64,000 bases of DNA, taken from assembly GCF_000242455.2 (NCBI RefSeq), contig NC_019892.1, forward strand, positions 4,154,001 through 4,218,000, read 5' to 3'. The notes under the pieces were generated by a model that saw nothing but the letters and a program-made list of their open reading frames with translations, was not told the DNA's origin and did not search any database. Positions 46,154 through 55,794 of the stretch are shown here, piece by piece; position 1 is the first letter of the stretch; each line of letters starts with the position of its first letter. Made by a program: the position numbers and the translations under genes. The DNA is from Singulisphaera acidiphila DSM 18658. Its GTDB lineage: Bacteria; Planctomycetota; Planctomycetia; Isosphaerales; Isosphaeraceae.

Positions 46154-46666
46154 ATGAGCCAAGCCGCCACCGAGCATCGAGCCGAAGCCCCCAGATCGCT
46201 GAACCTGGCTATCTTAACGGTTTCGGACACGCGGACCCGCGAGACCGACACGTCGGGGGCCTTAATCGTCGAGCTGGCCGAGGGAGCTGGCCACCGGATC
46301 CTGGAGCGTGAGATCGTTCCCGACGAACCGAACGCGATGCGTCCGCTGTTTCAACGGTTCGCCGCCCGTGACGAACTGCACGCCACGCTGGTCACCGGGG
46401 GAACCGGTATCAGCCCGCGTGACCTGACGTACGAGACGGTCAGCAGCCTGCTCAGCAAGCCGCTCCCTGGCTACGGCGAACTCTTCCGGATGCTCAGTTA
46501 CGCCGAGATCGGCCCGGCCTGCCTCCTGAGCCGCGCGGTCGGTGGCTTGATGGGGCGGATGGTCCTGCTGGTCATGCCCGGCTCCCGCGCGGCGGTGCAA
46601 CTGGCGATGACCAAGATCATCCTCCCCGAGCTCCCCCACCTCGTCCGCGAGGCTCGTAAGCAATGA
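46154..46666 (+). CDS. MogA/MoaB-family molybdopterin adenylyltransferase
   Basis: A 170-residue protein. Motifs are typical of the MoCF-binding fold: LNLAILTVSDTRTRETDTSG, then LVTGGTGISPRDLTYETVSS, then PGYGELFRMLSYAEIG and MVLLVMPGSRAAVQLAM. The family adenylates molybdopterin before metal insertion in molybdenum-cofactor synthesis. No other Moco gene is near. The small size fits MogA/MoaB. It diverges from the HEAT-like gene. Confidence 0.9.
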   Translation: MSQAATEHRAEAPRSLNLAILTVSDTRTRETDTSGALIVELAEGAGHRILEREIVPDEPNAMRPLFQRFAARDELHATLVTGGTGISPRDLTYETVSSLLSKPLPGYGELFRMLSYAEIGPACLLSRAVGGLMGRMVLLVMPGSRAAVQLAMTKIILPELPHLVREARKQ

Positions 46667-46914
46667 CGCTTCGGAATGCGTCTTATTCGACGCGAATCGC
46701 TCGCAACCGATTTTCGGGGGGGGCATGACGAGGAACGAAAAAGAGGGGAATTGTCTGGGACAGCGAGTACGCCGCTTGACCTTTTGAATGGAATTCCGGG
46801 GGAAATGGAATGGCGGGCGGGTCGCCCACGGTCCCAGGGAATGCAAATGCAATCGAGCTTGTGGCTTGCCCCGTGGCCGAGAGGAAGTCGACCCGTCTGA
46901 CTTCGAAAAAAAGA

Positions 46915-46967
46915 AAGGAGGCCGGAACGGTAGCTCTCCCTAACCGTCCGACCCCCGAAGCCTCCTT
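46915..46967. terminator. Nested hairpin between convergent genes
   Basis: The outer arms are AAGGAGGC (46915-46922) and GCCTCCTT (46960-46967). Inside, GGAACGGT pairs roughly with ACCGTCC. A-rich sequence precedes it on the plus strand, giving a U-run when read on the minus strand. It is the main structure in the 500-base gap between mogA and the rRNA methyltransferase gene, and no gene was found there. Confidence 0.5.
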
Positions 46968-47169
46968 CTTGGGTTACAAGAAGAAAGCCGGCGTGCTTAT
47001 TTCATTTCCCGTGCCATCCCGCGGAAGTTCGCGGCGGCGAAGTCCCTCACCCAGGAAATACCGCGGTTCACGATCCGGTGGGCCACAACCAAACGCAACA
47101 CAATGTCGCATTCGTGCCCAAAATCCAGGCAAGCAGCCAGACTTCCATCGAGAAATTCTGACATCTTGC

Positions 47170-48642
47170 TCAGATTTCCGTGAAACCCTCAGGAGGGCTC
47201 CCGGGACAGCATTGCCGCCAGGCATAAAGCGCCACGGCGGTCGCGGTTGCCGCGTTGAGCGACTCGACCCCGGGAGCCATGGCGATCCGCCGGCGCTCGC
47301 CTTCGCGGAAGTGAGACGGAAGACCGGGGCCTTCGACCCCCGGGACCAGGCCGAACGATTCGGGGAACGGAGCCGCACCGAGTTCGGGACCGTCGGTGGC
47401 CAGGGCGACCAGCGGGACCCGGTCCGACGTCAGATCCTGGATCGACGGCCCTTCCAGGAGGGGGACCTGAAACAAGGCCGGACCGGCCGCGCGAGCGGCC
47501 TTGGGATGGAACGGGTGCGCCGCCTCGCGAAGCAGGACGACTCGCGCCACACCGAAGGCGGCTGCCGAGCGAATCACCGCGCCCACATTCTCCGGATCCT
47601 GGAACGGCACGAACAAGGTACAGCCCGCTGGCCAGGGAGCCTCGTCCGACCACTCGGGGATCTCGGGCAACCGCACCAAGAGCAGGGGGGCATGCGTCCC
47701 CGAGGCGTCGAGGACCCGGAACAAGGGATCGGCCAGGCGATACCAAGGGAGGTCCGCCGTGGGAGGAGGAGCCCCTTGCGAGTCGGTCAGCCAGCCCTCG
47801 GCCTGACCTCGAAAACGCTCGAGCACCTCGGCGATCGGGCGGGCGCCCGAGAGCAGCGCTCGCCCTTGCTTACGGATCCCGCGCCCGCCCAGCAAGTCGC
47901 GGCAGAGCTTGAACGTCGGGTTCGACTCACTCGTGATTGAGACTCCGCGCACCGTGGCGGCAGGATCGGCCCCTTCTCCCATCACTGCGTCTCCCGCCGC
48001 AACTTCAAGGCGTTCGTAAATCACGAGCCGGCGATCGTGCGACGTCCCTGGGATCTGATAAGCGTGATCGGCCACGAGCCGGAACCGGTCCGCGTGCGTT
48101 CGGGCAGCCTCGGCAATCTCGGCATCACAGTCCGGCCCCTTCATGAAGAGCATCCGCCCCCCGGCCTCCAGACAGTTCGCCACCCGGTCAAGCGTCTCGG
48201 GAATCGACGCCACCGCCCGGGTGATAACCCCGGCGACCTTCCTCGAAAGCTTCGAGTTCACTTTCCCGGCCAGAACCTCGACCCCGTCGAGCTTCAGCCG
48301 CCCACAGACCTCCTCCAGGAACTCCGCGCGGGCCCCGCGCGGCTCGGCCAGGATCATCTGGGTGTCAGGCCGAGCGATCTTGAGCGGGATCCCCGGCAAG
48401 CCAGGGCCGCTCCCCATATCGATCAAAGGGGAGGGGAGTTCCGCAAACCTCAAGACGAGCAGGCTGTCCACATAGTGCTTGAGCACCATGTTCTCGAAGT
48501 TGTGGATCCGCGTCAGGTTCAGCTCGGCATTCGCAGTGCGAAGCATCCGGTGATAGGCCCAGAGCCGGTCGAGTTGCGCACTGCTCAACCTGATCCCGCA
48601 CCCCTTGATAATAGCTTCCAGCGACGATCGGCCCGGTGTCAT
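47170..48642 (-). CDS. rsmG: RsmG-SpoU fusion rRNA methyltransferase
   Basis: A 490-residue protein with two enzymes in one chain. Residues 1-~215 are RsmG, the 16S rRNA m7G527 methyltransferase (LIDMGSGPGLPGIPLKIARP, then ITRAVASIPE). Residues ~235-490 are a SpoU/TrmH-type 2'-O-ribose methyltransferase with motif 1 FQDPENVGAVIRSAAAFGVA, motif 2 GLVPGVEGPGLP and motif 3 IAMAPGVESLNAATATAVAL. The frame is continuous with no stop between them. ATG 48642 is chosen because upstream residues are not RsmG-like. The target of the second domain is unknown. Confidence 0.85.
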   Translation of the reverse strand: MTPGRSSLEAIIKGCGIRLSSAQLDRLWAYHRMLRTANAELNLTRIHNFENMVLKHYVDSLLVLRFAELPSPLIDMGSGPGLPGIPLKIARPDTQMILAEPRGARAEFLEEVCGRLKLDGVEVLAGKVNSKLSRKVAGVITRAVASIPETLDRVANCLEAGGRMLFMKGPDCDAEIAEAARTHADRFRLVADHAYQIPGTSHDRRLVIYERLEVAAGDAVMGEGADPAATVRGVSITSESNPTFKLCRDLLGGRGIRKQGRALLSGARPIAEVLERFRGQAEGWLTDSQGAPPPTADLPWYRLADPLFRVLDASGTHAPLLLVRLPEIPEWSDEAPWPAGCTLFVPFQDPENVGAVIRSAAAFGVARVVLLREAAHPFHPKAARAAGPALFQVPLLEGPSIQDLTSDRVPLVALATDGPELGAAPFPESFGLVPGVEGPGLPSHFREGERRRIAMAPGVESLNAATATAVALYAWRQCCPGSPPEGFTEI

Positions 48643-49347
48643 CGAGAGGTCCCGGCGTGGTAATTCATAATCCGCATGGCGAAAGCCTTCACTCCAAGAA
48701 ATCGAACAAATGACCTGCAAAGTCGACGGGGCAAACCAGGCAAACCCCTTCACTCAAGCAAGAGCGAAGCCGGATCCGCGAGCGTCCCGACCGGCTGGCC
48801 TGCGCAGTCGATTCGGATTGCTCTGACAAAGGCGAGCAAATAGCCGATCGGTCAACCGCAGGCCTAGTCAAAAATCCAAGAGGCGAGGCCGGCCGAGACT
48901 TCTCCTCGATCGCGGCCAAAGGCAGGTCAGACCCGCCCCTGAGGCAGTCGCCAGAGCCAAACTAAACGATTGTCCACAATACGACACCGACGGCCGATCC
49001 GCAAGAGACCTCACGCGGCGAAACCTACAGACAAAACCATACATTTTTCATTTAAGTCTTTGTAAACCACAATGCTCGACTCGTAGACCGATCGGGGTCC
49101 AAGGGCGTTCTCTCGCACGCTGATCTTATCGTTGCAGCAGATCGGGCCAAGCACATGGCAGGACCAGATCTGGAAAATCAGCCCCTCAACTCTAGTAGAA
49201 TAAAGCTGGTCCGACGAGGCCTATCAAACGAGAACGCAAAAGAGGGAGAGCAGGGAAAACCCACACAGGCCAAATCAATTATCATTGCCATATTTATATC
49301 ATGAATTAAAATTCACCAGCAGACTGTCCAGCAGGAAAGAAACCGCG
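48643..49347. other. Intergenic stretch, no supported gene
   Basis: About 700 bases of mixed composition, AT-richer near 49020-49060 and 49250-49320. No frame has a recognisable product. Confidence 0.45.
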
Positions 49348-49752
49348 ATGAAGCTGGAACGACTTGATCACCTGGTACTGACGGTTCGCGACCTTTCCGC
49401 AACCTGTTCGTTCTATGTCCAAGTCCTCGGTATGGAAGAGATCAGTTTCTCCGGGGGCCGGAAGGCGGTTCGGTTCGGCAACCAGAAGATCAACTTGCAC
49501 CTACAAGGCCAAGAACTCGAGCCCAAGGCGTTGCACCCGGTGCCGGGGTCGGCCGATCTCTGCTTCCTCACGGCAACCCCCTTGGAAGAGGTCATCGCCC
49601 ATTTTGAGGCGTGTGGCGTTCCGATCCTCGCAGGCCCCGTCGAGCGGACCGGAGCAATGGGGCCAATCGTGTCGGTCTACCTCCGCGACCCTGACGGCAA
49701 CCTCATTGAGGTCTCAAATCCGGCGTCGCCTCCCCACGAGGGAAATCCCTGA
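49348..49752 (+). CDS. VOC family protein (glyoxalase-like)
   Basis: A 134-residue protein with the VOC fold: MKLERLDHLVLTVRDLSATC, then VRFGNQKINLHLQGQELEPK, then YLRDPDGNLIEVSNP. His8 and the Glu of 'NLIEVSN' are likely metal ligands. AGGAAAGAAACCGCG precedes ATG 49348, so the earlier frame to 49285 is not used. The substrate is unknown. Confidence 0.88.
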   Translation: MKLERLDHLVLTVRDLSATCSFYVQVLGMEEISFSGGRKAVRFGNQKINLHLQGQELEPKALHPVPGSADLCFLTATPLEEVIAHFEACGVPILAGPVERTGAMGPIVSVYLRDPDGNLIEVSNPASPPHEGNP

Positions 49753-49870
49753 CCAAAGCCCGTTGTGAAGTCCCAAGCCCTTTCCGATATTCCCTGGTTC
49801 CGCGGACCGCCCGCTTATAAGGTTCGCCAAAAACACATGATCCGTTGACTTTGACGGCCCGTATCCATCC

Positions 49871-50977
49871 TCAGAGTCGCAAGTGGAGGCCGGAACGATC
49901 GAGGTAATTGATGAAGAGATAGTTGATCCCAAAGTAGATGCCGAATCCCGCCGCGACGTACCAGGCCGGCGCGTCGTGAGGCATGAACGGTTTGATCGCC
50001 CCCGCAACGAGCGAGTGGAGGATGTACGCCGCCAGCGCATTGCGGCCAAAGACGCTGAACACCCTGGCTTGGAGCCCCCCCAGGTCACATGCCGCGACGA
50101 AAAGCGCGTAAACCGCCAAGGAGAAGCCGGCCGCGAACGTGAGATAAGAGATGCTCCCCGCCCGCTGACTCATCGTCCAGAGAGTCACGGATCGGCTCGG
50201 CGCGACGAACGGCGGGGCGGCGAGCGCCCCATCCAAGCAGGAGATGGCGTAACCGATCGCCATAATCAGAGCGCCCCAGCCGACGAACTGGGCGACCTTT
50301 CCCTCTCGGCCTTTGGCCAAGGCGTCGTAGGCGAGTGACCCTATAAGAAGGGGGATCGTCCAGGTCAAGAAGCCAAGTGGGCCGCCGTCGATCCCCGGCC
50401 GGTTCCAGACCCAATCGAAGTAGAACCAAGACGACAGCACCAAGTGGAGAACCGACGACAGGACGAGGAAGCCAACCCGCGCCGCGGCCCCCGAAGCGAT
50501 CACCGGCAGAACCCAGATGGACGTCAGGCCGATGTGGACAAGCGTCTGGAACAGATTGCGTTGAAAGGCCGTTGCGACGAACCCGCGAAGCCCCAGGGCC
50601 TGCGTCTGGCCCCACGACCTGGTCTCACCATCAACGTGGTAGATGACAAACCCGAGCAGGATCAATCCCAGGCTCCGCCGCAAGACTGCAGCCACTGCTC
50701 CGCCAATGCCGGACGTCTCGAGCCGGCGGAGAAAGGTCAGCCGGTAGGCAAACCCAACCGCGAAGAAGAACTGCGGCATGATCGTGTCGGCATAACTGCA
50801 ATACGAGTTGTGATGCTTGAAAACAGCCGGAAGCGCATCGAAATTTCCCAGGAAATTGACGAAGAGCATCCCAACGACCGTATAGCCCCGGAACTGGTCG
50901 AGCGAAACGATCCGGCTCCCCGAGGGCGCCGAGGTTGAGGTCAAGGTCGGGGCCGATCGCATTACGGTCGCTTCCAT
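49871..50977 (-). CDS. DUF5009/heparan-acetyltransferase-like membrane protein
   Basis: A 368-residue protein with about ten membrane segments. The start motif SLDQFRGYTVVGMLFVNFLG and HHNSYCSYADTIMPQFFFAV GFAYRL fit the acyltransferase group related to heparan-alpha-glucosaminide N-acetyltransferases and DUF5009. Such proteins move acyl groups across the membrane to sugars. ATG 50977 is the preferred start, with ATG 50962 as an alternative. It is a tandem paralogue of the next gene. Confidence 0.75.
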   Translation of the reverse strand: MEATVMRSAPTLTSTSAPSGSRIVSLDQFRGYTVVGMLFVNFLGNFDALPAVFKHHNSYCSYADTIMPQFFFAVGFAYRLTFLRRLETSGIGGAVAAVLRRSLGLILLGFVIYHVDGETRSWGQTQALGLRGFVATAFQRNLFQTLVHIGLTSIWVLPVIASGAAARVGFLVLSSVLHLVLSSWFYFDWVWNRPGIDGGPLGFLTWTIPLLIGSLAYDALAKGREGKVAQFVGWGALIMAIGYAISCLDGALAAPPFVAPSRSVTLWTMSQRAGSISYLTFAAGFSLAVYALFVAACDLGGLQARVFSVFGRNALAAYILHSLVAGAIKPFMPHDAPAWYVAAGFGIYFGINYLFINYLDRSGLHLRL

Positions 50978-51094
50978 TAGAGTTGGCTCGCTCCTCAATG
51001 ACGTTACCTGATATGTCTCAGGTCGGGACCCGTTTTACTCGTAAACCGTGCAATGCGCGGGTGGCCCCGAACCGTTGCGACGCGAGGCGTCTTG

Positions 51095-52321
51095 TCAGAG
51101 CCGCAGGTAAATCGAACGCCTCTCAAGAAAGTCGACAAACAGGAACGTAATCCCGAGGAAGAGTCCCAGCCCTGCAAGGCACCACCAAAGAGGAGAGTCC
51201 TTGGGAACGATCGCGTGGATCGTCGTCTCAACCGCGTGATGGATGATGTAGGCCGCGAGTGCATTTTGCCCGAGCGTGCGGAAGAGGCGGAACTGCAACG
51301 AGCCCACGTCCGAGGCCAAAATGAACAGCGCATACAATGCCAACGCAAAACCGGTCGAGAAGACGATGAACGTCATGCTAGGCATCCGCTTCCCCATCAT
51401 CCAATAATTGTACTGGCGCGCCGAGGCCGGCGGCGGAGCCACGAACGGGGGCTCCGCCAACAGGCTCGAGAGCGGCCGGCCCTTGAGCCGCTCCAGCGGG
51501 GGCCGGACCGGCGAGTCGGCCAGTTCGGCCAGAGGGGTAGGCGGATTGGCCGCATCGACGTCGTACAAGGTTGTGAGGCAGGAAAAGCCATAGCCGACGA
51601 CCATCATGACCACGCCCCAGCTCAGGAAGGTGCGAGCGGAGCGAACCGGGGATCGGGTCGCCATCACGTCATAGGCCAGGGTGCCGGCCAGCATCGGAAT
51701 CGCCCAGCCCAGCAGGCCGAACGCGCCGCCGTCCCAGGCGCGGCTCTTTGCAGCTCCCCAGTAGTCGCTCACCAGGTTCGGCAGGCCGTGCACAAAATTC
51801 CAGTTAAATAGATCGGCCAGCAGAACGTTGCCCACGATCAGACCAAGCGTGGCCAGCAGCCGGACCCGAGGCCTGGCCGTGATGACCGGGAGGATCAGGA
51901 TCTGCGTCATACCAATGATCGCCAGCACTTCCCAGAGGTTCGCCTTGAGAAGCTTCGCGACGAACTCATGTACGCCCCCGGGAGTCATCTCGGACCAGGA
52001 CTTGAACCCACCACCAAAACCGAAGAACATCAGCGAAACCAAGACAAGCGCCAGCCCTCGGATGATGGCATGACGCCAGGTGGCTGCCAGGCCGACGCGT
52101 GAGAGCCGGCGGAGCATCGAGAGCCGGTAGGAGAAGCCGCAGGCGAACATAAAGCTCGGCATGATCGAGTCGGCATAACTAAAATACGAATTATTGTGCT
52201 TAAAAACAGAGTGGATGGCCACCATTCCGCCGAGAAAGTTGACCACGAACATCCCGGCCACCGTGTAGCCGCGGAACTGGTCCATGGAGTTGATCCGGCC
52301 GGGATTCACCGCAGTGCTCAT
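51095..52321 (-). CDS. DUF5009/heparan-acetyltransferase-like membrane protein, paralogue
   Basis: A 408-residue protein similar to its downstream neighbour throughout: SMDQFRGYTVAGMFVVNFLG, FKHNNSYFSYADSIMPSFMF and the closing LGITFLFVDFLERRSIYLRL. It has an extra ~50-residue insertion (about residues 245-300) rich in Pro and Leu. The genes are arranged head to tail, 117 bases apart, and probably arose by duplication. Confidence 0.75.
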   Translation of the reverse strand: MSTAVNPGRINSMDQFRGYTVAGMFVVNFLGGMVAIHSVFKHNNSYFSYADSIMPSFMFACGFSYRLSMLRRLSRVGLAATWRHAIIRGLALVLVSLMFFGFGGGFKSWSEMTPGGVHEFVAKLLKANLWEVLAIIGMTQILILPVITARPRVRLLATLGLIVGNVLLADLFNWNFVHGLPNLVSDYWGAAKSRAWDGGAFGLLGWAIPMLAGTLAYDVMATRSPVRSARTFLSWGVVMMVVGYGFSCLTTLYDVDAANPPTPLAELADSPVRPPLERLKGRPLSSLLAEPPFVAPPPASARQYNYWMMGKRMPSMTFIVFSTGFALALYALFILASDVGSLQFRLFRTLGQNALAAYIIHHAVETTIHAIVPKDSPLWWCLAGLGLFLGITFLFVDFLERRSIYLRL

Positions 52322-52681
52322 GGGATGCTCGACGGGGCCTGGAGATCGGTGCGCCGGTGAAGAGAACGGTCCTCGTCCCCGGCAGGACGGACCAGAGATA
52401 GAGATTCAGGTGCGGCACCACCTGAAGGGATCGGCTTGAGATCTTCGGGTGAACGGAATGCCCCGGATAACATTCAGGCGAGCGGAAAGCGTCAACACCC
52501 TGATTTGTCTGTACACGGCCATGGCAGGCGGGCACGTCAGACAAAGGGCGCTGACGCTCCCCGCTCGCCTTCGAAGCAACGGGAAGCCGTCCCCCGGGCC
52601 GTCCGGTTCAGACGGCCCGAGGGACAATTCGATGGAAACCGCCGGGATGGGAACCCCAATCCGGTCGGCGTGGGTTCAATT

Positions 52682-53749
52682 TCAGTATGCGTCTGAGCTG
52701 ATCACCTCGCCGCCATTGCGAGTGGACAGCGCCTGGTAAACGCCGGGCGGCGGCAACGCTCCACCCGCGCCCGTATAGAGAGCAGTCCGGCCGTTATACT
52801 GAATCTGGAAGGGGTTCCACGAGTTGACCGTGTTCTTGATGAACCGCACCGAACCGTCGCAAAGCAAGAAGTTGCAACCCCCGGCGTGGTAGCTGTTGAA
52901 CGTGTTCGTGTAGTTCTCACCCGATGGGAACTTGTTGGGCACGGCCTGAGAGGCCGCCCAGGTCTTGAAGAAATTGGGCGGATAGAGAGTCGACGCCGTG
53001 GTATCGCCGCCGAGCCCAGAGGACCACCAGTTGGGTCCAAAGGGATTGGTCGCCTTCGCGACCTCGCCGTAAGCATGATCGCCCGCAAAAAGCGTGTTGC
53101 TCGTCCCATCAGTGATCGAAGCAAGCTTGACAGGCGAAATACTCGTCCCCAGCGGGTGCCCCACGTGATAGACAACCCCGGTATTGCTGTTGAGGAAAGC
53201 GAAGTTTGTATCCCCCCTCGGGTAATAGTAGAGAGCCCCCAGGTTGGTCGCGTAGCTACTGAAGGTCATGGGGAGCGGGGCATTATCATCCCAACCATCG
53301 CCGGCCTTTCCCGGATACCGAAGGCCAATGACACCGGCATCGCTGGGGCACCAGAGAACACTGAGGCCGATTCCGTTGACCGTTGCGTTCTGGCCAACGT
53401 AGATGCAGATACTCGTATTCAAGGAATTGTAAGCAGCGCCCTGCTCGAGGAACTGGCTGAGCGCCACCCATGGCCCGAATTGCTGGCGAATCAAATTGGC
53501 TGGGTTGACCGCACTCCGGCTGAAAAAATCGCCCATCGGGAAGGTTTCATTGACGCTCACATAGTTGTGAGCGGCCAGCCCGAGTTGCTTAAGATTGTTG
53601 GTGCACTGAGCGCGTCGAGCCGCCTCGCGAGCTGCCTGGACGGCTGGCAGCAACAAAGCAATCAAGACCGCAATGATGGCGATGACGACGAGGAGCTCGA
53701 TGAGCGTAAAACCACGGCGATGACGACGGACGGGGGGGGGAATCAGCAT
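52682..53749 (-). CDS. DUF1559 prepilin-like protein
   Basis: A 355-residue protein. The type IV pilin signature RRGFTLIELLVVIAIIAVLI ALLLPAVQAAREAARR sits at the N-terminus, with a prepilin peptidase site after Gly13. The rest is the DUF1559 domain (CTNNLKQLGLAAHNYVSV, then ITDGTSNTLFAGDHAYGEV, then YHAGGCNFLLCDGSVRFI). Planctomycetes carry many such genes; their exact role (pseudopilin or surface protein) is not settled. Confidence 0.9.
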   Translation of the reverse strand: MLIPPPVRRHRRGFTLIELLVVIAIIAVLIALLLPAVQAAREAARRAQCTNNLKQLGLAAHNYVSVNETFPMGDFFSRSAVNPANLIRQQFGPWVALSQFLEQGAAYNSLNTSICIYVGQNATVNGIGLSVLWCPSDAGVIGLRYPGKAGDGWDDNAPLPMTFSSYATNLGALYYYPRGDTNFAFLNSNTGVVYHVGHPLGTSISPVKLASITDGTSNTLFAGDHAYGEVAKATNPFGPNWWSSGLGGDTTASTLYPPNFFKTWAASQAVPNKFPSGENYTNTFNSYHAGGCNFLLCDGSVRFIKNTVNSWNPFQIQYNGRTALYTGAGGALPPPGVYQALSTRNGGEVISSDAY

Positions 53750-53905
53750 GAGACGAATCTCCCAAAATGATGGAGGAGAAACACTCGACCCGGAGCTAAA
53801 AAACGGCCCCTGACACCTTCAAGTTTCCAGTCGCCGTCGAAGGCGACCAGGTAGGGAACGGAGACCTTGGTGAACACCAGCCTGACAATCGCATCAGTCC
53901 GCTTC

Positions 53906-54136
53906 TCAGGCTTCCTTCTTCAGCAACTTCTTCTCGCGTGGGCTCATGTCTTTGTAAGGCATCGGTTTCTCCTTGAGGACGGGCGGCGCAACCGCCGGTT
54001 GCTCGAATTTCTGGCGGAACTCGGCCGTACCGCCTTCCTCCGCACTACTGCATCCGAGAAACAACCCTCCAACCACAAGAAGACAGGGGCAGGGCTTCAC
54101 CCATTGCCACCAAGTTGGCTCACTTCGTCGACTCAT
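53906..54136 (-). CDS. Small lipoprotein beside the DUF1559 gene
   Basis: A 76-residue protein. The lipobox LVVGGLFLGCSS sits at residues ~20-31, so the mature protein begins at Cys29. The tail is short, with PMPYKDMSPREKKLLKKEA. Small lipoproteins like this commonly accompany DUF1559 genes in planctomycetes. It is upstream of the DUF1559 gene on the same strand. Confidence 0.72.
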   Translation of the reverse strand: MSRRSEPTWWQWVKPCPCLLVVGGLFLGCSSAEEGGTAEFRQKFEQPAVAPPVLKEKPMPYKDMSPREKKLLKKEA

Positions 54137-54972
54137 TCGTGACTCCTGATCATCACATCGGAAGGAACAACACGGGCAGACGGCCCGAGGGGGGGGATCC
54201 CAAAATCAAAACCGAGTATCTGCGCAATCTGCGAAGGCCAATCACCATAAGGCCCTGCGCAAACAACGATCTAGCTCGGCTTTGCCCGGTGTTTCCACCG
54301 AGACCCGATGCGACTCGCGACGATGAATTCGAGGCTGTGATGCGAAAATTAACCACGAACTACGTGGCTTGATTTGTACCTGATCCGAAACAATCAAATC
54401 CAGGATATTCCCACCCTCGGGCCTCCTGGAACGACTGAATCTCACCGGCATTCCAACAAATCGTACAAGTTATTTCAACAGGCGACGAACCGGAAATCCC
54501 GAATCAGTGCGACTCGACTTGCCGGGTCAACTTACACGGCGACTCCACAAATACATCAAAATCAGGCAGCGCTCTTGATATCAGATCACTCCTCCCCGGA
54601 GAACGCGCGTCCGCATTCGAGCGAGTCAATCACGCAAAGTTCTTGCCGTCTTTAAATCCTTGGGAGGGCTCCCTCGGCGTAAGTGGCGTGACCAGGCGGG
54701 GGCCTGCCGTCCCAGGAACGCTCAGGTGGCGAGCGCAAAACCAAGACTTGCCCCACGAGAAAGCGGGGCGGGAGTGATCTCTGATTTCGACCGATCTTTC
54801 AGCGAAACCTCGGGGTCCGCGTCGAATGTATCCCCCTTGTGAGAATACAACAACGCCTGCCACCAAGGGGCTCACGATCAGGTCCGAGTTGCCTCTACGA
54901 CGCGAAGGGAGGCCGTTCCGGCAACCCGGCCGGAGTGAATCCAGCCGGGCCGGCCGAAAGCCGGGCCGTTTC
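54137..54972. other. Intergenic stretch, no supported gene
   Basis: About 840 bases. Short frames only. GC-rich inverted arms near 54925-54960 follow the permease stop and may end its transcript. Confidence 0.45.
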
Positions 54973-55794
54973 TTAACTACTCGCACTCCGATAAGACCGG
55001 AGCGCGTACAGGAAGAACCGGCGGCTCGCCCAGACGCAGGCCACGGTGGCGAGCAAGGTGAAGCCGACCATGCGGAGGTCGAGGACTCGGACCATCGCCG
55101 CAGCCGGGATGTTGACAACCAGAAGGATCGGCAGGATGAACGTGAAGAAAGCCGCCATCGGCTCGGCCCAGGACCCCAGGAAGATCTCCTTGGGGTAGCG
55201 AGCCAGGCTCGAGAAGAGCCACCACATCTCCATCAGGCTCTGGTTGCGGACCATCCAGACCGTCAGTGATGTCAGGGCGAGCATGAAGCTGTAGGCGATC
55301 GCCGTTCCGCAGACGAACGTGACCAGGAAGACGGCAACGCGTAACGGGTCGAACGGCCAACCCATCGCGAACAGCGAGGCCACCATCACGGCCCCCCCCA
55401 TCAGGACGTTCGGCATGCTCCCCCAGTCGACTTTGCGACAGGAGACCAAGAACTGCTCGTCGATCGGCCTGAGCAAGAGGAAGTCGAGGTCGCCGGTGCG
55501 GACCAGCTCGGCAAAGTCGTTGCAATTCTCCAGAAAGAGGGCCTCGATCAGCCCGCTGATTGCGAAGAAACAGCCGATAAAGAAGAAATACTGGTCCTCG
55601 GGCCAGCCCGCAACCATCGACGTGCGTGCAAAGACCGTGCGGTAGAACGCAACCAGGATCCCCAGCCAGATCACCTCGACGGAGATCTTGACCAGGAAGT
55701 TCCCACGGAACGCCAGCTCGCGACTCAACGTGTAGCGTGCCAGATTCCCCAACAGTCGGACATAGCGGATCGGTAAGGCACCCAAAGCGGTCAA
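54973..55794 (-). CDS. ABC-2 family permease (second permease of the operon)
   Basis: A 273-residue protein with six hydrophobic segments. Its motif RTGDLDFLLLRPIDEQFLVS, together with YFFFIGCFFAISGLIEALF, fits the ABC-2 type permeases of the pfam06182 group. It overlaps the gene before it by 4 bases (ATGA). Together with that permease it should form the membrane part of an exporter. The substrate is unknown. Confidence 0.85.
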   Translation of the reverse strand: MTALGALPIRYVRLLGNLARYTLSRELAFRGNFLVKISVEVIWLGILVAFYRTVFARTSMVAGWPEDQYFFFIGCFFAISGLIEALFLENCNDFAELVRTGDLDFLLLRPIDEQFLVSCRKVDWGSMPNVLMGGAVMVASLFAMGWPFDPLRVAVFLVTFVCGTAIAYSFMLALTSLTVWMVRNQSLMEMWWLFSSLARYPKEIFLGSWAEPMAAFFTFILPILLVVNIPAAAMVRVLDLRMVGFTLLATVACVWASRRFFLYALRSYRSASS

